Numbered from the stretch's first letter, positions 35,991 to 49,924 are shown. The stretch is 64,000 nt of DNA from Capitulum mitella (GCA_030062745.1 CP099842.1:23841822-23905821); one strand, 5' to 3'. Program-made: numbers and translations. The notes: generated from the letters alone by a model not told the origin.

Positions 35991-38312
35991 CGCGGCCGCC
36001 GCCGTCGCCGAGCCCATGTGCATAGCTCGCCTTTGTCTGCGCTGCACCGTCGCGACCGATCCACTCCTTTGCATTCAGGCGCGGCCCGGCGCCGGCCGGC
36101 GCGGCGCGCCATAAAAGTAAGTGGCGGATTATTTGAGCCGAAGCGGCGCTCGGCTAAGTGGGGGCGCCGGCCCGGCCGGGTCGCGGTCGCAGGTGCCGCG
36201 GCTGTCGCCTGCCGTTGCGACGGCGCTCCATCTGCGGCACCGCGGCGCGGCCGGCGCGGCCGACGCAGCGCCGCGGCCGTCGCCTCCGCCGCCGCGCCCG
36301 GCCGCCGGCGCCTGCGCCAGATGAGATGCACCGTCGGCGCCGCCGGCCGTCGCCGGTCACTGCTGATTGGAGAGCGGCGGCGGCCGTTGTAAGCGGCTGT
36401 TTGCCGGCGGCCCCCGTCGTCCGTGATTGCCGCAGGCCGCGCCGGACGTCCATGGGGCGCCGCGGGCCATGTCGGCGCACGTGCCTCGCCGCCGGCGATG
36501 GGGTCCGCACAGGAGACGGTGTCGTTGTTCGTGCCCCCGCCGGATGGCGGCGGCTGGAGGCGGCCGTTTGTTTTCCGATTGCAGCGATTGGAGCACACGC
36601 TGGCGTTGGCGCAACGGTTTCGGCCGCCGCTGCCGTGACTGAAGAGCGGCCGGACGTGTCGTCACTATACGAGCCGGCTCCGGGAATTGGTTATCGGCCG
36701 ACGCGGCGGTCCCCTGGGGCGTTCACCGAGCTCCGACGCTCCCGCCGGCACCGCTGAGGACTGCATCTGTCCGCCGCGGCGCCGGCCGCGACGGAAAACG
36801 CGCCACAATTCTCCATCGGGGCCACCACACGGCAGAGCACCCGGGGAACCCCCCCCCCCTCCGCCTCCGCCTGGCCGGTGACGAGGAATAGAGCCGCTCG
36901 GGAGGCGAGGCGCGCGGCTCGGCATCCGGCGAGCTCGGCCATGAGCCGGCACCGCCGCACTCCCGGCGACCACACAATGGCGCGGCGGCCAGCCCTTTCA
37001 TCACCGCCATCGAGATGCCACGCTTCCTTACCCCCAAACCGCCGCTTATTAGGGGCAATATTCCAGCGCGGGTGCAGAAATTAACTTCCAAAGGCCTCTC
37101 GTGCGGCCACAATGGGCTGGTCAGTCAACAGTCGGCAGCCGCCGAGGGGAGCCGGGCGCGGAAACAATGGACAGATGGTGCCGTCAGCGACGCCGATAGG
37201 GGCTTCGGGCAGGCGGCGGCGCGCCGTGCACCCCGCCCTGCGCGCCACTGTTGTTTCGGCGCACGTGCGGGCGGGGACGGCCAGGTCGGCGCGTCATCGG
37301 CTCGATCCATATCGGACACTTTTGTCAGCCACTCGTTCCCCTGCGCACGAGACGGCCCTAAGCCGACCGCAACCACCAAGCAAGCAGCCTCCTTAATTCA
37401 GCTTGAAATATGGCTGCCGCCGGAGCGCGAGTATTAACAAAGTTACGTTAGTAACAGCTGACTTCACCTTCGAGCGGCTCAAAAATAGCGGTGACCCGCC
37501 GAACTTCACACGAGGTAACCGATAATTCTGCAATCTCGCCGGCGTGTGAACTCATTTCTGGCGGACACGTCCGACAATTGGGCCCAGATTGGTTTTGGCC
37601 GCGGGCCGGCCGGCAGATGTCCTGCGGCCATCCCGGGCGGGGAGCGACGGCCACCGCGGCCGGCCGGTCCGCCGCCCCATTCCTGGCGAGATTAGCGCTA
37701 ATACCCGGCGCAGGGCTCCGGTCCCGACCGTCCAATAATGGACCCGTAAAGCTCGCGCCTCGCATCGGCCGTAATCGAACAAAATGCCGCGCTCCTCGCT
37801 GCGGCGGACGTAAACACGCGTCGGCCACGGCGGAAGGGTCATTTCCGCGGCGGCGCGCGCCGCCGGCCGCCGGACAGGTCCAATCTCCATACGTCTGGCG
37901 CCATCGGCCCGCTCCCGGCGCGCGTCCGGCGCCGATTTGGCCGCCGAGGGGGAGGCGAGCGTTCCGCCCCGGGACAAAGTCGCGCGCGCGACGGAGGCGG
38001 CGCGGCCGGCACAATCGCGCGCGACGCCCCGCGGGCGGGAACGGAAGGTGATCAGTGGCCGCATCGTTTTCCGACCCCCGCCGGCCTCCCCGCGCGAGGG
38101 TGCGCGGGTCGGCCGGCGCGACCCGCTATTCTGGCGCCCGAATTCCGCGCCATTTCCAATCTGACGGGAGGGAATAATAAATCATAAGGACTCAATGGAC
38201 TCAAATTCTTGTTAAATCCATTGACATTCAATTGGCACATTGTCGGGTCGGGTCACAATGGCGGTCGCGGTGCGCGGGACGCGGCGGGGCGGGGAGGCGG
38301 GCGGACAAACAG

Positions 38313-38345
38313 CGCTGTCCGGCGCTGTCCGGCGCTGTCCGGCCG
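38313..38345. repeat. GCGCTGTCCG triplicate (10-11 bp)
   Basis: Three adjacent GCGCTGTCCG(G) units followed by a related GCCGTCCGGCGCGG. Confidence 0.85.
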
Positions 38346-40179
38346 TCCGGCGCGGTCCCTTCCGGCCGCCCGCGACGTCCGGCGGCGCCGGTCGAGTTCG
38401 GCGTGACTCGGCCGGGCGCCGTTGCCCGATTGGCGCCGATACGGCGCGGTCATCGGCCGGCCGAGCGCGCCGTCGGCGAGCCCGGCGCGCGGCGACGATT
38501 CCGGCGTGGCGCCGGCCGCGGCGCGTCCGTCGCAGCTGGAGTCCCCCGAGCGGCGGCACCGGAGCGGAAGTGAGGGCCTTTTTTCGACGAGATGAATGCC
38601 GGCTGCGCCGGCCACGCAAAGCCAGCCGAATCAAATTGATTTTCGGCCGAATTCAATCATCGTGCTCGGTATCAAATTTCTGCCGCTCCAAAAGCGGGAC
38701 GATAATCAAGACAAATAGCCGTGGATTAGGGATCATAACAGAGTCGGGCGCCGCGCTCTGAACGTTGGACCATCACGCTGGAAGCGGGACGCGTCGGGTG
38801 ATGAGTTTTCCGCTGTCCATCGTGGATAATTTGTCCGCCGCTGATCCGCGTTGGATAAAACGCTCGGAAAGGGCGCAGTAAATTGATTTACTCCAGCGGC
38901 GATCTGTCGCACTCGCCCTCTCGGCCTGTTCATGGTGTTGGTCGTTCGACTCCCGCCACAGCTGGGCTCTCACATCTTCTCACCGGGTGAGCTAGGTGAC
39001 CGCGGACTGCCCGTGAGATATTCGTCCGCTGGTTGGACACGGATGACGGCAGAGTTGCCGCTCCATCGTGACGCGTAATCCATTCCGGAGATGAGTTGTT
39101 CGGTCGTCCAGCGAGCCTAATGCAGCCCCATGACCGATCCACGATGAATGATGCTGTATGTGGCGTGGCGTGGTGCTGGTTAGTTATGGCTCCACGTGGA
39201 GGGATATTTGCGGCGTACAGTCGGCTCACCATGCACGGTCCCCGTGCCCTTTACTGCCGAAATACCCACTGAAGCATACAGGCTTGTGGATGGCATGATG
39301 TTGATTCACACTGAGTTGTCCTTTCAGGGTTCTTTTAGACGGATTTCTGTTGCCAGCCCCGGTTTAGTGATGGATGGTTGGCTGTGTGATGCAAACTCGT
39401 TGTCAGCTTGATGCAAAACAACGTCAAATTGATCATATGGCCCAATGACAACAAAAGCCATTCATAGTGCTATGCATACAGCAACCGACGTTGAATTGCG
39501 GAATGGATTACGCGTCTGGTTCCAACGTGGGAAAATCAGGCAGAAGAAGCAAGACAAAATAGCAAGCAGCTGAGGTTTCTGGAGACGAACGCAAAAAGCG
39601 TACGCCGAGCATCCCTGAAAACACACATAGAAATACCCAGGGGCATAAAAGATAATTAAAGGGAAGAAAAAGTATCCGACTGCAAGAGCAATGCAATGAC
39701 AAAAGAGAAGTGAATGTTTGTTAACAACATCAGAGATAATGCCAATCGACCTGTGTAACCAGAATCAAAATAAAATGACGTTTCTTTGACGGAAAAGTAG
39801 CACGATAGAACGAAAACAAAATATGCTTCAGATAATGCATAATTTCTATCACAAGTTAAAAAGGTGAAATGTAAGCCGAGTGGAGTAGAGTGGAGGAGGC
39901 CTCTGTACCTCTGGTGGAGTAGAAAGGAGGCCGCCCCTCTCTCCCTCCTTTCCGTGAAGCGGACGTTGCCTCAGGCGTTTCTGCGCCGCCGGCCGTCCTG
40001 CGGTCGGAAGGCCGGCCGCGCCGTCCGGCGACGTATTCCGGGCGGCGGCCGCCTTTTGTGCGGCGGCGGCCGAGAATGGGCCGGCGGTGGTGGCCGCCGC
40101 CGCGTGTCCATCTCAGGACAGTGTAATGGTGCGGAACGACGCCCGGCGGCGGCGCCGGCCGGCCGGGGGCCGGACTGGG

Positions 40180-40230
40180 GCGGACCGCGGACCGGCGGCG
40201 GACCGCGGACCGGCGGCGGACCGCGCCGGA
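40180..40230. repeat. 18-bp tandem repeat GCGGACCGCGGACCGGCG
   Basis: About two and a half perfect units. Confidence 0.85.
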
Positions 40231-43200
40231 GCGGGCGCGCCGCGAACCGACCCGCGAGTCTCGCGTCCTGACGGTCCGCTGCGGGGCAGAAGTCCGCACT
40301 GTGGGCGATTACGGCGCTTAGTGGCCACGCTCGACGAACAGCGGGGAGCTGGGGGCCGGGCCGACTCGGTATGTGACTGGAAATTTGAGATCCTGGTAAG
40401 AGTGTATGTTGTGTACACGCCGTGTCCTTTCTCACGCGCGAGTGGCTGCTGGCCTCGACGGGCAGATGCTGTCGGGACGACCGTGAGGCTCATACGGCGC
40501 AGTGGGCTCTTACATCTCGGGATATTGGGTGATGTCAGTTCATCAGTCCCGTCCCTGTTCCGCTCCTGTCGGTCTGTCCGTCCGTTGCCTAATCTGCTCG
40601 TGTAAGGCCCTGTCTGAACCGGTGACAGATCCTCCCTGTCCTGTTCCAGACCTGCCAGGTCCCGCCGGGCCGTGCGTCCGTCCACTGCAGCCGGAGCGCT
40701 GACGACAACGGCCGACGGCAGAGCGGCGGCTCCGGCCGGTCTTCACGCGCCATCACAACCGGCAGACGAGCTGTCGGCTCCTCAGCAATGGCCTGAACGC
40801 TGATGCAGGTGACAGAAGCCGGAACGAGGCGATGCTTTACGTAGAGCGGCAATGCTCGAGACTTCACAAAGCAGTGTAAATTGACTAACTGGGAGGATTT
40901 TCGTCCGACCGGCAACATTCGCCGGTGTCCCAGAACACATCGGCGTTGAGTAATACGCGTCGGCGCCGGCGGCGATTGCTGGCGCTGGGGACGTCGAGCC
41001 GACGAGCCGCGGCTCCCTAAGCCACCGACAGCGGCGGCCGGCGCCTGTCAGAAATCGTGCCGCACGTGTTTGAAGGAGCGGTCCTGTGTCAATAAACAGG
41101 GCGCGCCGGGCGCACGACACAATTGAAACATCCTTATTTCGAATAAGGAATCATACATTCGGCGAATTCGGGCGGCGAATTCGCTTGTGCGTGGCTTCAT
41201 CACGAACAGGAAATCACAGGACTGCGCAAAGGGAACGACGGAGGGCAGTCGAATAGATTGTTTTGCAGCATGGGAAATGGTTTACCAGCCGTGTATTCAG
41301 CTTTTTCGAGACCTTACTTCTACAATCAACGTCATTGGAGCGTGAGGAGGTTAATGTAAATGAGGACATAAAACCAATGAAAGTGACGAGGCAGAAGGGA
41401 CACGACAGACTCGAATTTAATTTCTTCTCCGAAACTCTAGAAGGCCCATTATTTTCCAGAATAGACTACACCTTTCCTGCGGCACTGCGTCAGCAAATTA
41501 TGAACATTTTCATTTCATTATGTCACGGCTGTCGTCGGCCATATTCGTCAGGGCGCTGTCTTCGCCCCCCTCCCCCCACCTCATCCTCAGCAGCAGCGGA
41601 GACCTGACATCTCCTCCCGTCGTCGCCGCAGTCGGCAGCTGCCGCGTCCGCCGGACGGCCATGATTAAAGCACGCCAAATTAGAACAACTCGCGCCAAGA
41701 ACGCCGCAGTTGGCGCGGCAAAAATGGCCGACAGCCGTGACAGAATGCTGGAAAAAGAGCTGCGGGACGACGGGAATTTCGCCAGGATTCGGCGGAGACA
41801 ATTCTGGCGGCGAAGAGCGCTGGGTCGTCGGTGAGGCGCGGAGGTGGAGACCGCTGGCACGCGGAGGAAGGCGCAGTGAAGGAACAATGAGAGAATCGCG
41901 CCCACTACGCGGAGGAACGCTAAGTGTCCGGCAAACAGAGGAACGCCTCCTATTAGGGGAACAGTGCGAGAGCCAGTCATTGGAGAGCAGGAACGTGAGC
42001 GTTGGTACAGGATGTGCGCTTGGCGTAAAATGTCCGTTAACGTGGTTTTCCTTCGAAGTAAATTAAAATTCACCACAACAAAGGAGAATTTCTTGACGAA
42101 ATATTTCATTGAGTGATAATTTTCTACGAACGAAATTTAGGCGGGAACAAAATAGTCCCGTTGCAAAAACATCTGCAGAATGGTTTATCTTTATGGTCGT
42201 GCTAGAAAAAAGGGTGAAATGTCCTAAAAAATTATGTTCTAAGTACGAGGAAGAGGTGAAACGAGGGATGGAAAGAGAGCGAAGAGAGATAAAGAGTCCG
42301 AGGGAGAGGGGAGAGGTGGAGAGAGACAGGAGGGTGCGAGATGTGAAAGAGAAAAAGCAATGCGATCGAATACCCGAACGAAATTACAGACAAGCATTCC
42401 CCTTTGTCACAAATCATTGCGCACGTGCGGCCGTAACGACCGACACTGGACACTGTCCGCCCCCGGCCGGCAGCGCGGACAGGACGCCGGACACGACGTC
42501 GGACACAAACAGGGCGCGACCGGCGCCGGCGGCCCGTCCAGTTTGCTCGGTCACCCGACACCGCAGCCGGCCGGTCCAGTCACCTGGCGCTTGCAGGAAT
42601 CCGGAACGGCTCCCCGAGGGCGGCGGCGGCCGGTATGCGGCCGGCCCCGCGTCCCGCCGCCGCCGGCGCCACCTGGCGGCGGTCAGCTGAGGGCGGCGGG
42701 CCGTCCGCTGAGCTGGCCGGCGGTGCGCGGCCGCTGCCAGACCAATTTAGATTACAGCCCTGTTTAAACAGAGCGTGCTGGACGTCCCCCTCCCTCGGCC
42801 CGCCTCCTCCGAGGCCAACCTGCGGGCGACCACAACCAGGCCGGTATTTAGGTAAGGCGCCTTTCCCGGCCGCGGTCGCGGAGTCTCCAGGCAGGACCCA
42901 CCGAGGCCGGCCGACTCCGCTGGCCCTCCCAGCTTGAGCCGGTCAGAGCAGGGGAGAGTCCTCTAAGCGTCGACGTTGGTGGCGGCAGGTCGGCGGGCGC
43001 CGACGCCGCATCTTGGTGACGCCACCGCGATAACGGCTACATAAACACGACCGGCGTAAGAGTGTGTATGCTGTATATATGCATGGCGGGGACTGGGCTG
43101 GGCGGCGCGCTCGGCCGCCGAGTGGAGCGCCGTAGAGCTGGATGATCTGAACACCGCGGAGACCGCTTTGGGCCAGGAGGAGGGGAGGGGGCAGGAGAGC

Positions 43201-44439
43201 TCATGGTACGTCATCGGAGCGAAGCTTTCCAGAAATCCGGAAGTACTTAATAACTTGGGTTCCCGCGAATTTCTTAGACTCATTTAGACGTAGTTAGTCT
43301 CCAGACCAGACGAGTCACCAGTGGAACTGCCAGAATCTGCAGTCGTCAAGGAGAGCGTTGGCCACTGGCAGACCAGCTTGTTTAAACGAGGGTAGGCCAC
43401 TGCCAGACGTCCTCAGCCTGTAGAGAAACTGTATAAGCTGGTCAGCCTAGACAGTTAGTTAGCCAGGACGCCTCGCAAGCCGCCCCCGACCCCGCCCGAC
43501 CTAGCTTCCCCGCTCCGACACAATCAACGCGATAATTAACGGCGGCGAAAGCTAGAAAGTGCGCAGACTTTTTCTCATCGCCTCAGAGGGGCGCTTCCTT
43601 TTTAATCTGGCGCGCGCGCCAGCCGAACAAAGGCCTCTTGGAAGCACGCCGGGTCGGCCATTATGAGAGGTCACTTGGTGCTGACACCGGAGTCGAACGC
43701 AGATGTCGCTTATTGACCGATCGAGTCGCGCCGCCGGGTCGCGGCGCCGCCTCTCGTCGCGGACGCGCCGTAATCGGGAGCTTAGCCGGCCGGCCGCTCC
43801 CCAGCCCGCCGCCTTTTCACATTCACAATGAAGTCAGATAGCGGGGCTCCCGGGATTATAAGGGAAACGCGGCCAGTCGGCCGGCATTGTGGCCGTGATC
43901 GGCGGTAATGAAGGGAGGTCTTTAGGCGATCCGCAGCAGACGGCGGCCGCGAGCAGTGGGCAGACCCGCAGACACCCCGGCGGTGATGTCATGTCTGTGT
44001 GGGCAGCGGAAGCGTCGAGGCCCATTTGTAAATGCATAAACAAACTGCGGTGCATGTCTAAATGGGAAATTATGAACGAAGACAAAGGCATGCTCCGTGA
44101 GTCAGAGTGGAGTCCTGCTCTCGGGCATGGCATGAGAAGCATTGTTGGAAAAATGTGCCATCGGAATGTGCAATTCACTCATTCAACTTCTGAAGAGCGT
44201 TCCAAATTTTGCTTCCGAACTTTCGAAAGACTAATCGACACAAAATTTCATCAAGGTCTCGTTTTACGCATTCATCCGCGCCTGAGTCCAGTGGGGCACC
44301 CATGACTTTGTCATGGGAACGCTAATTTTGACAAGCGATATAATTCGGAATTTCTATTCTTTTGGTACGGAAAACATCGAATTCTTGAAAGGGACAACCG
44401 AGACCATCGCGCATGTGCTTTCGTCGCTCCATCCTTGTT

Positions 44440-44815
44440 GTGCTCTGCGTCCGTCTTTGGTTTTGTCCGTCTTTCTGCTGCGTCGTCTGCTACTTCGCCA
44501 ACTCGTCTATCTACTGGCCGTCCGTTTCTCTGCCATGTCATCTGCTGAGCCGCCTGTCACTCTGCCGTGTAATCTGCTGTGCCTTCTGCCGCCGTACCAT
44601 ATTGTCTGCTGCGCCGTTTGCCATTCTGCCGTATCGTCCGTTGTGCTGTCTACCGCTCTGCCGTGTCATCTACTGTGCCTTCTGCCGCTCTGCCGTGTTG
44701 TCTGCTGCACCGTCTGTCGCTCTGCCGTGTTGTCTGCTGTGCGATCTACTGCTCTGCCGTGTTGTCTGCTGCGCCGTCTACCGCTCTGCCGGCCGTCTGC
44801 CGCTCTGCCGGCCGC
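44440..44815. repeat. 32-33-bp CTCTGCCGTGTTGTCTGCTG minisatellite
   Basis: CTCTGCCGTG begins at 44655, 44688, 44720 and 44752, giving periods of 33, 32 and 32. More diverged copies extend left to about 44440. All three plus-strand frames stay open and read as Cys/Leu/Val-rich strings. This is a property of the repeat, since the period is mostly not a multiple of three. Confidence 0.88.
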
Positions 44816-45646
44816 CGGCCGGCCGGCCGGTCAGCAGGTTTCCCGGCAGTGTGTTTACTCGGCGGCGGCGGCCATTCCGGCGGCCGGCCGCAATTTGGCA
44901 GCATTCGGCGGCGGCCAGCTCAGCGCGGCCGCCGCGCCGCGCCGCATTCTGAAGAGCTGCGCCGAATTACGTCGCCGGCAGTTAGCCGCCGCCGTCCGTT
45001 TGGCCGCGCCGTTACGAGGTGCAAATAGAAAGGAACATTCGTATGCATATTTTCCTAATTACTGTCCCTTGACATCCGGAACGGGGCCGGCAGCGGCGCC
45101 CAAATTACGCTCTGTTTAAAGAGCAGACGCCTGGAAACTGTGCTTCAGAGGAACTGGAACTGGATAAACACTGGAAATTGGACGGACATTTATTTAAAGC
45201 AAGAATTCCGCTTTAGTCGAAGTCTGTCTTCCTGCAAGTGATGCGCCTCCGTCACGTCGATAAAGTTTATACAGACTGGAAAGATCAATCAGTCCTTATG
45301 AAATCACCTCATATACAGTCCCACGGCTGATAATACATCAAGTGCGCGGTTTAATTTTGTTCTTTCGCACAAGTCAATTGCGGGAGGCAGGCTGTGTGTA
45401 TGCGTCTCTAATTCTGACTGTCCGTCCTTCGATTCGATTAACATTGCTCATCCAGATGTAAAGTGATCTTTGAGATACGCGCGTTCTTTGCTTCGTCTCT
45501 GTTTCCCTTACGTGATACTCGGAGCAGGCTCAGATTCTTCCGGTCCTTTTGCTATCTGACGTCTTTCTGTGCTGAAACCCCTCTGTTCGGGGCATTGCCC
45601 GACTGCACATCTGCTCGTCTCTATATAAGCGCGTACATGTAAGTCG

Positions 45647-45686
45647 TTATATGGAGGCGATATGCGTACATATCGCCTCCATATAA
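45647..45686. repeat. Perfect 18-bp inverted repeat with 4-nt loop
   Basis: TTATATGGAGGCGATATG (45647-45664) and CATATCGCCTCCATATAA (45669-45686) are exact reverse complements around CGTA. A 15-bp direct repeat ATATAAGCGCGTACA lies at 45623-45637 and again at 45681-45695, overlapping the right arm. The structure could form a cruciform or an RNA hairpin. Confidence 0.93.
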
Positions 45687-48045
45687 GCGCGTACACGTTA
45701 CCGCTGTGCCCTGATTTCGACTCCGGCCGTCTACAGTTTTCCAGTGCGGACCCCGCCCGTCTATGGTGCCGTCGGTGCGCCTGCCAGCGAACGACGGCGG
45801 CCCGGACAGGCCGCGGTTTTTACCGCCGCCGCCGCATCCATCAGTTGATGTTATGACCGCGGCGGGCGCCGGCCCACACCCCGGATCGTGCAGACTTCTA
45901 TAATGCCTGGCCGCGGGACGCCGCTTTTTGCCAGGGCTGATTTAACAATGCGCTCGCAGCGCTGTAATTGATTAGAGGCCCGACGGCGAGCGGTCCGTGT
46001 CAGAGCCTAGACGGTGGGGAGGCGGGCAGGGGATATGATCTGTGCGTCACGTCACGATCAGCGTCACTGCGACCCCCTCCGTCATCCCGCGTACGCTCCA
46101 GCTCATCGCAGGACGCGCCCGACTCGGCATAAATAAATCATCCCGGGGGACATTTATCTCGCTGTTTCCCCTTTCGCTTTCAGGTCTTCCTCAATTATTC
46201 ATCTTCTTTGGCTATCTTGCGCGGACCGGGGCGAGCGTGCATTTGACTTGCAGATGTGCGAGTCCGCGACGACGGCCAGCGTCGCAAGCGACGAGCGTGG
46301 CGTCGGGGACGACGGAGGTGTTTGGGCGTCCCACACGTCGGCTGGCGCCGGAGCCCCGCCCATCTGTCTTTACCTCTCTACCTCCCTCTCTCCCTCTCCC
46401 TTCCTCTATCTCCCCTACCAGTCTCTCCCTCTCCCCCCCTCTCCGACAGAGCCTCTCCAATTGTTTACGCGCCGTTCGAGCGGCCGACGGCCGGACGGCC
46501 AGTCGTCAGCCGGCCAACTTCGGTGCGACGTGCGGCGCCGCGTCGTTGCCGACACCCGTCCGCCGGCCGCGGCGGCGGCACGCCGAGCGGTCGGCCGCCC
46601 CGCCGACGCCGAAAGTTTGCCGACCGATGTCGTCGGCGCCACTCGAACAGGGCGCCCGCGCGATCATTCCGCCACTTGGCTCCGAATCGAGCGGCGACCT
46701 TCCGCCGCTCGCCGCCGGCGACGTCACCTATCACGCGCGCTTCCCGTCACGGTCGCGGCCCCGGTGACCGGCGCCGGCCCGAGTAACCGGACGTCCGGCG
46801 GCCGGCGAGGCACGCGCGCCGCCCGGCCGTGCTCCGGCTCGGTGTATCTATGGCAAACATGACCCCGCGCGGGCGCGATACGGCGAGGCCGGGGCGGCGC
46901 CCGGAAGGCTCGAGCTGAGGCGCCGGACAACTGCACCGCCGGCTGAGTCAGAGCGGTGTGAGGCGCCGCCGCTCCCGGCGCCGGCAGCTCGGAGCGCAAT
47001 GCCCGCCGTCCCGGGCATCTCGGAATCGACGCGGTCTCTTCATTACCGGCGTCGATATTAATCCGCGCGCGGCGGCCGCCGGCTCCGGCGGCTCAATGCC
47101 GGCCGCACGGCCCGCCGCTCGCGCCGGGGAGCGTCGCCGCCGGCCGCCGCCGCCAATGGCAGGGAAGTAATTAACGGGGAGAAAATACACCGCAGTTCGA
47201 CGGCGTGTGATATTGACGGCGCCGGCAGCGGCTGCGCGGCGGCTGTGACGGAACATCGGCCGCGCCGACGTCGTCCGTCGATCCGGGGAGGGGGCGACGG
47301 CGATCTCCGGCCGGCTGTCGGGCGCGGCGCCGGCGATTGGACCCGTCGGCCTGGAGATGGCACAGGGGAGCGGAGGGAGGACGTGAGGCTGTCAGGGGGA
47401 GCCGCCGACGGCTGGTCGGACGACGCTCAGAGCTCAATGCGATGCGAAAGAAGAAGCTGATGTCGTATAGTTCCGTACTGTTTTACAGTTTGTCCGTAAA
47501 TCGTCTTATTTTATTGCCTTACAGCTCCGCATTGGGAGGCTTCATGCAGTTTACCAAATGGTTAATGCAGACATTTGGCCACGTTAGCTCCTTGGTGAGA
47601 TTCAGGCCTTCGCAATATTTCCATAGTTGAGCGACGCTGCATCAACGCTTGGCCATTTAAGTCCCACTTCCGCAGACGCTATCACAGTTTCCCACGAATT
47701 TAAATATCTATTTCGCGTGTCGAGCCCCATGCAGATCTTCGGGAGAGGCACTCGCTCACCCCTTTGCCTTCTCCCCCAGGCTGCGCCCTTGGCATTGACA
47801 GGAGCTGAGTGCTGAGCCGCTCATCGCTTCAGCAGGAACCTGTCGCTGGCAGTCGGGGCCGTCAGGGCGGGCCGACGGGCCGCGGCCGCCGCCCGCGCGG
47901 CCAGGGACGTGGCGTGACGGCGGGACGGCCGAGATTACAGACCGCCGAGGGGCCTGTCACGAGCCGCACGCTCCCCGCCGCCGCCGCGCCGCCGCCGGCA
48001 GGGAGGCGGCCACGGCGAGACCGGGCCGGCAGGGTTGGCGCCCGT

Positions 48046-48660
48046 CGCCGGCCGGCCACCGGCTGCCGGTTGCAGTCCATCGGTCATTGATTACCGGCCA
48101 CTGGCCGCCTGTCGCCGGACGCCAGCCGCCGTCCACCGGCCGCCGGTCATGCCCGCCGTCCACCGGCCAGCAGCCAATGGCCACCGGTCGCAGTCCACTG
48201 GTCGCCAGTCGCCGGCCAACGGTCGCTGGTCATGCGTGATGGCCACCGGCCAACCGCCAACGACCACTGACTTCAGTCCATGGCTATGGGCATGGTCCCC
48301 ATCACCGACCACCAGTCATCAGCCCACGCCCACCGGCCACCGGCTACAGTCCGCTGGTCACCAGTCACCGACGTTCAGTCATCAGCCACCCACCACCGGT
48401 GACAGACATACAGCATCGATCACGGCTTAGCAGCCGCCGGTCAGCAACCGACGGCTGCAGAACACCGGCTACCGGCTGCAGTCCATACACCACCACCCAC
48501 AACAGGCCAAGGCCCATAAACCACTACCCATAGGTCACCGGTAACCAACAACGGCCAAGGGCTACAGGACTCGGTCCACTGCCCGGCCACAGGCCAGTAG
48601 GCACCGGCTTCCAGCCATAGGTCACTGGGCAAGGGCCACCAGCCGGCCAGCCACCGGCCT
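48046..48660. repeat. Degenerate CCACCGGCC/CAGTCCA satellite-like repeat
   Basis: For about 600 bp the sequence is made of CCACCGG, CGCCGGT, GGTCACCAG and GCAGTCCA words repeated every 7-25 bp, with no long stretch free of them. The frames over it are repeat artefacts. Confidence 0.75.
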
Positions 48661-48987
48661 GCACGCACTGTTTGGAAAATCTATCTCCAACGAGCGTGCG
48701 TCTGCTTGTACAAACAATCGAACCCGGATCGTGCACGTCGTTCAGGACGCCGCGCTGGCGCAGCAGTCCAGGCCAAACACTGGCGCTGCCCATCCACATT
48801 GTCAGCGTAAAGTTGACGTATAACGGCGCGGTAGGTGTATACAATCGGGCCGGCCTGCGCCGCCCTGCCCGGGACGTTGGCAGCCTGCGTGTGGGCCAGT
48901 CTTGTCCGAGCGGACACTCTGGTAAACACGCGCTCCTGTTATCAGGCGGAGAACAGCTCCTCTCTCCCCCTGCTCCGAACCTCCTGC

Positions 48988-49095
48988 TCCTCTCTCTCTC
49001 TCTCCCCTCTCTCCCTCCCTCTCTCTCTCTATATATATATATCTTTTCTCTCTCTCCCTCTCTCTCTCTCCCTCTGTCTCTACTCTTCTCTGTCT
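48988..49095. repeat. (CT)n pyrimidine tract with (TA)n core
   Basis: CT-rich sequence on the plus strand flanks a short (TA)6-7 at about 49030-49042. Pyrimidine-rich sequence continues to about 49200. Confidence 0.92.
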
Positions 49096-49924
49096 CATTC
49101 TCTCTCGCCCACTCCCCCATATCCTTCTTCGCCCTCTTTTTACTTCATACCGTTTCTTTGCCTGTTTTCCAATCTCTTTCTGCGTCCCTTTCACTCTGTG
49201 TATACCTGTAGCCCCCTCTAGGTCGCTCCCTCTCTCCCTCCGCACTCCCAGCCTGCACATACACACAGACGGGCATACTGCCTTGCGCAGCTGCACATCA
49301 ATCATCATCTGTGGCCCATTCGCCGCGGCGTTTTTGGACGGTGCGGTGATGCAAACGAGCGCAGCCGCGCAGAATCTCTCGATGTGCCGAAGGATAACGT
49401 CTTCAGTCACCCTGACAGCCGACGGCGCCGACGGAGCAAAAATGCCCGCCCTCCCCTTCACCGCCGGCAGCACTGCTCCGTGCCCGCAGCTCGCGCCGCT
49501 GGCAAAGCCGCGCCAAAGCCGGGCTTAGTGCTGAGTGCTTTGCATGCGCAGGACAGGTGAAGGATTTGAGTGAAAAGTCAACGGTTTTCAAGGTCTCCTT
49601 TCCGTGCAGTGATATACGTGTAAGGTCATGGTTAAACATTTCCACAAAAACTCAGGGGACCACGGCCCATGATCCATTGCTGATAAGCGAGGATGATAAA
49701 TATACGACGTGATTCTTGCCAGAAAAAAACGCCCAAGAAGCAACAAAGCTGATCACCACGGACATACGATTAGCAGGGTCTGCAGTAACGAAAGACATCG
49801 ACTCTAGCGCCACTGAATCTCGTCTGCATAAACATGCAACACTTAAACTCGCCACGACACCAATGATTCATGCAACTCTTGTACAAATGGTATGTCTTGA
49901 CTTACTGACGATCAGACTAAGTCC

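Larger units (their letters stand above)
31030..39860. other. Mixed GC-rich sequence and AT-richer islands, no supported gene
   Basis: 31.05-31.6 kb and 39.2-39.86 kb are AT-richer and may be transposon debris that I cannot name. The interval also holds the minisatellites at 31918-32365, 35928-35990 and 38313-38345, and a (CGG) run near 33190-33212. Frames such as those at 34.5-35.4 kb and 35.8-36.8 kb are GC-driven and lie open on both strands. Confidence 0.55.
39861..48045. other. GC-rich sequence with scattered simple repeats, no supported gene
   Basis: The interval holds an 18-bp repeat (40180-40230), the 32-33-bp array at 44440-44815 and the perfect inverted repeat at 45647-45686. Short frames at 43.9-44.3 kb look less biased but have no recognisable domain or splice context. 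I see no other feature. Confidence 0.5.

Noticed and set aside
41131..41149. TCCTTATT/AATAAGGA inverted repeat
   Set aside because: Only 8-bp arms; expected by chance in a window of this size.
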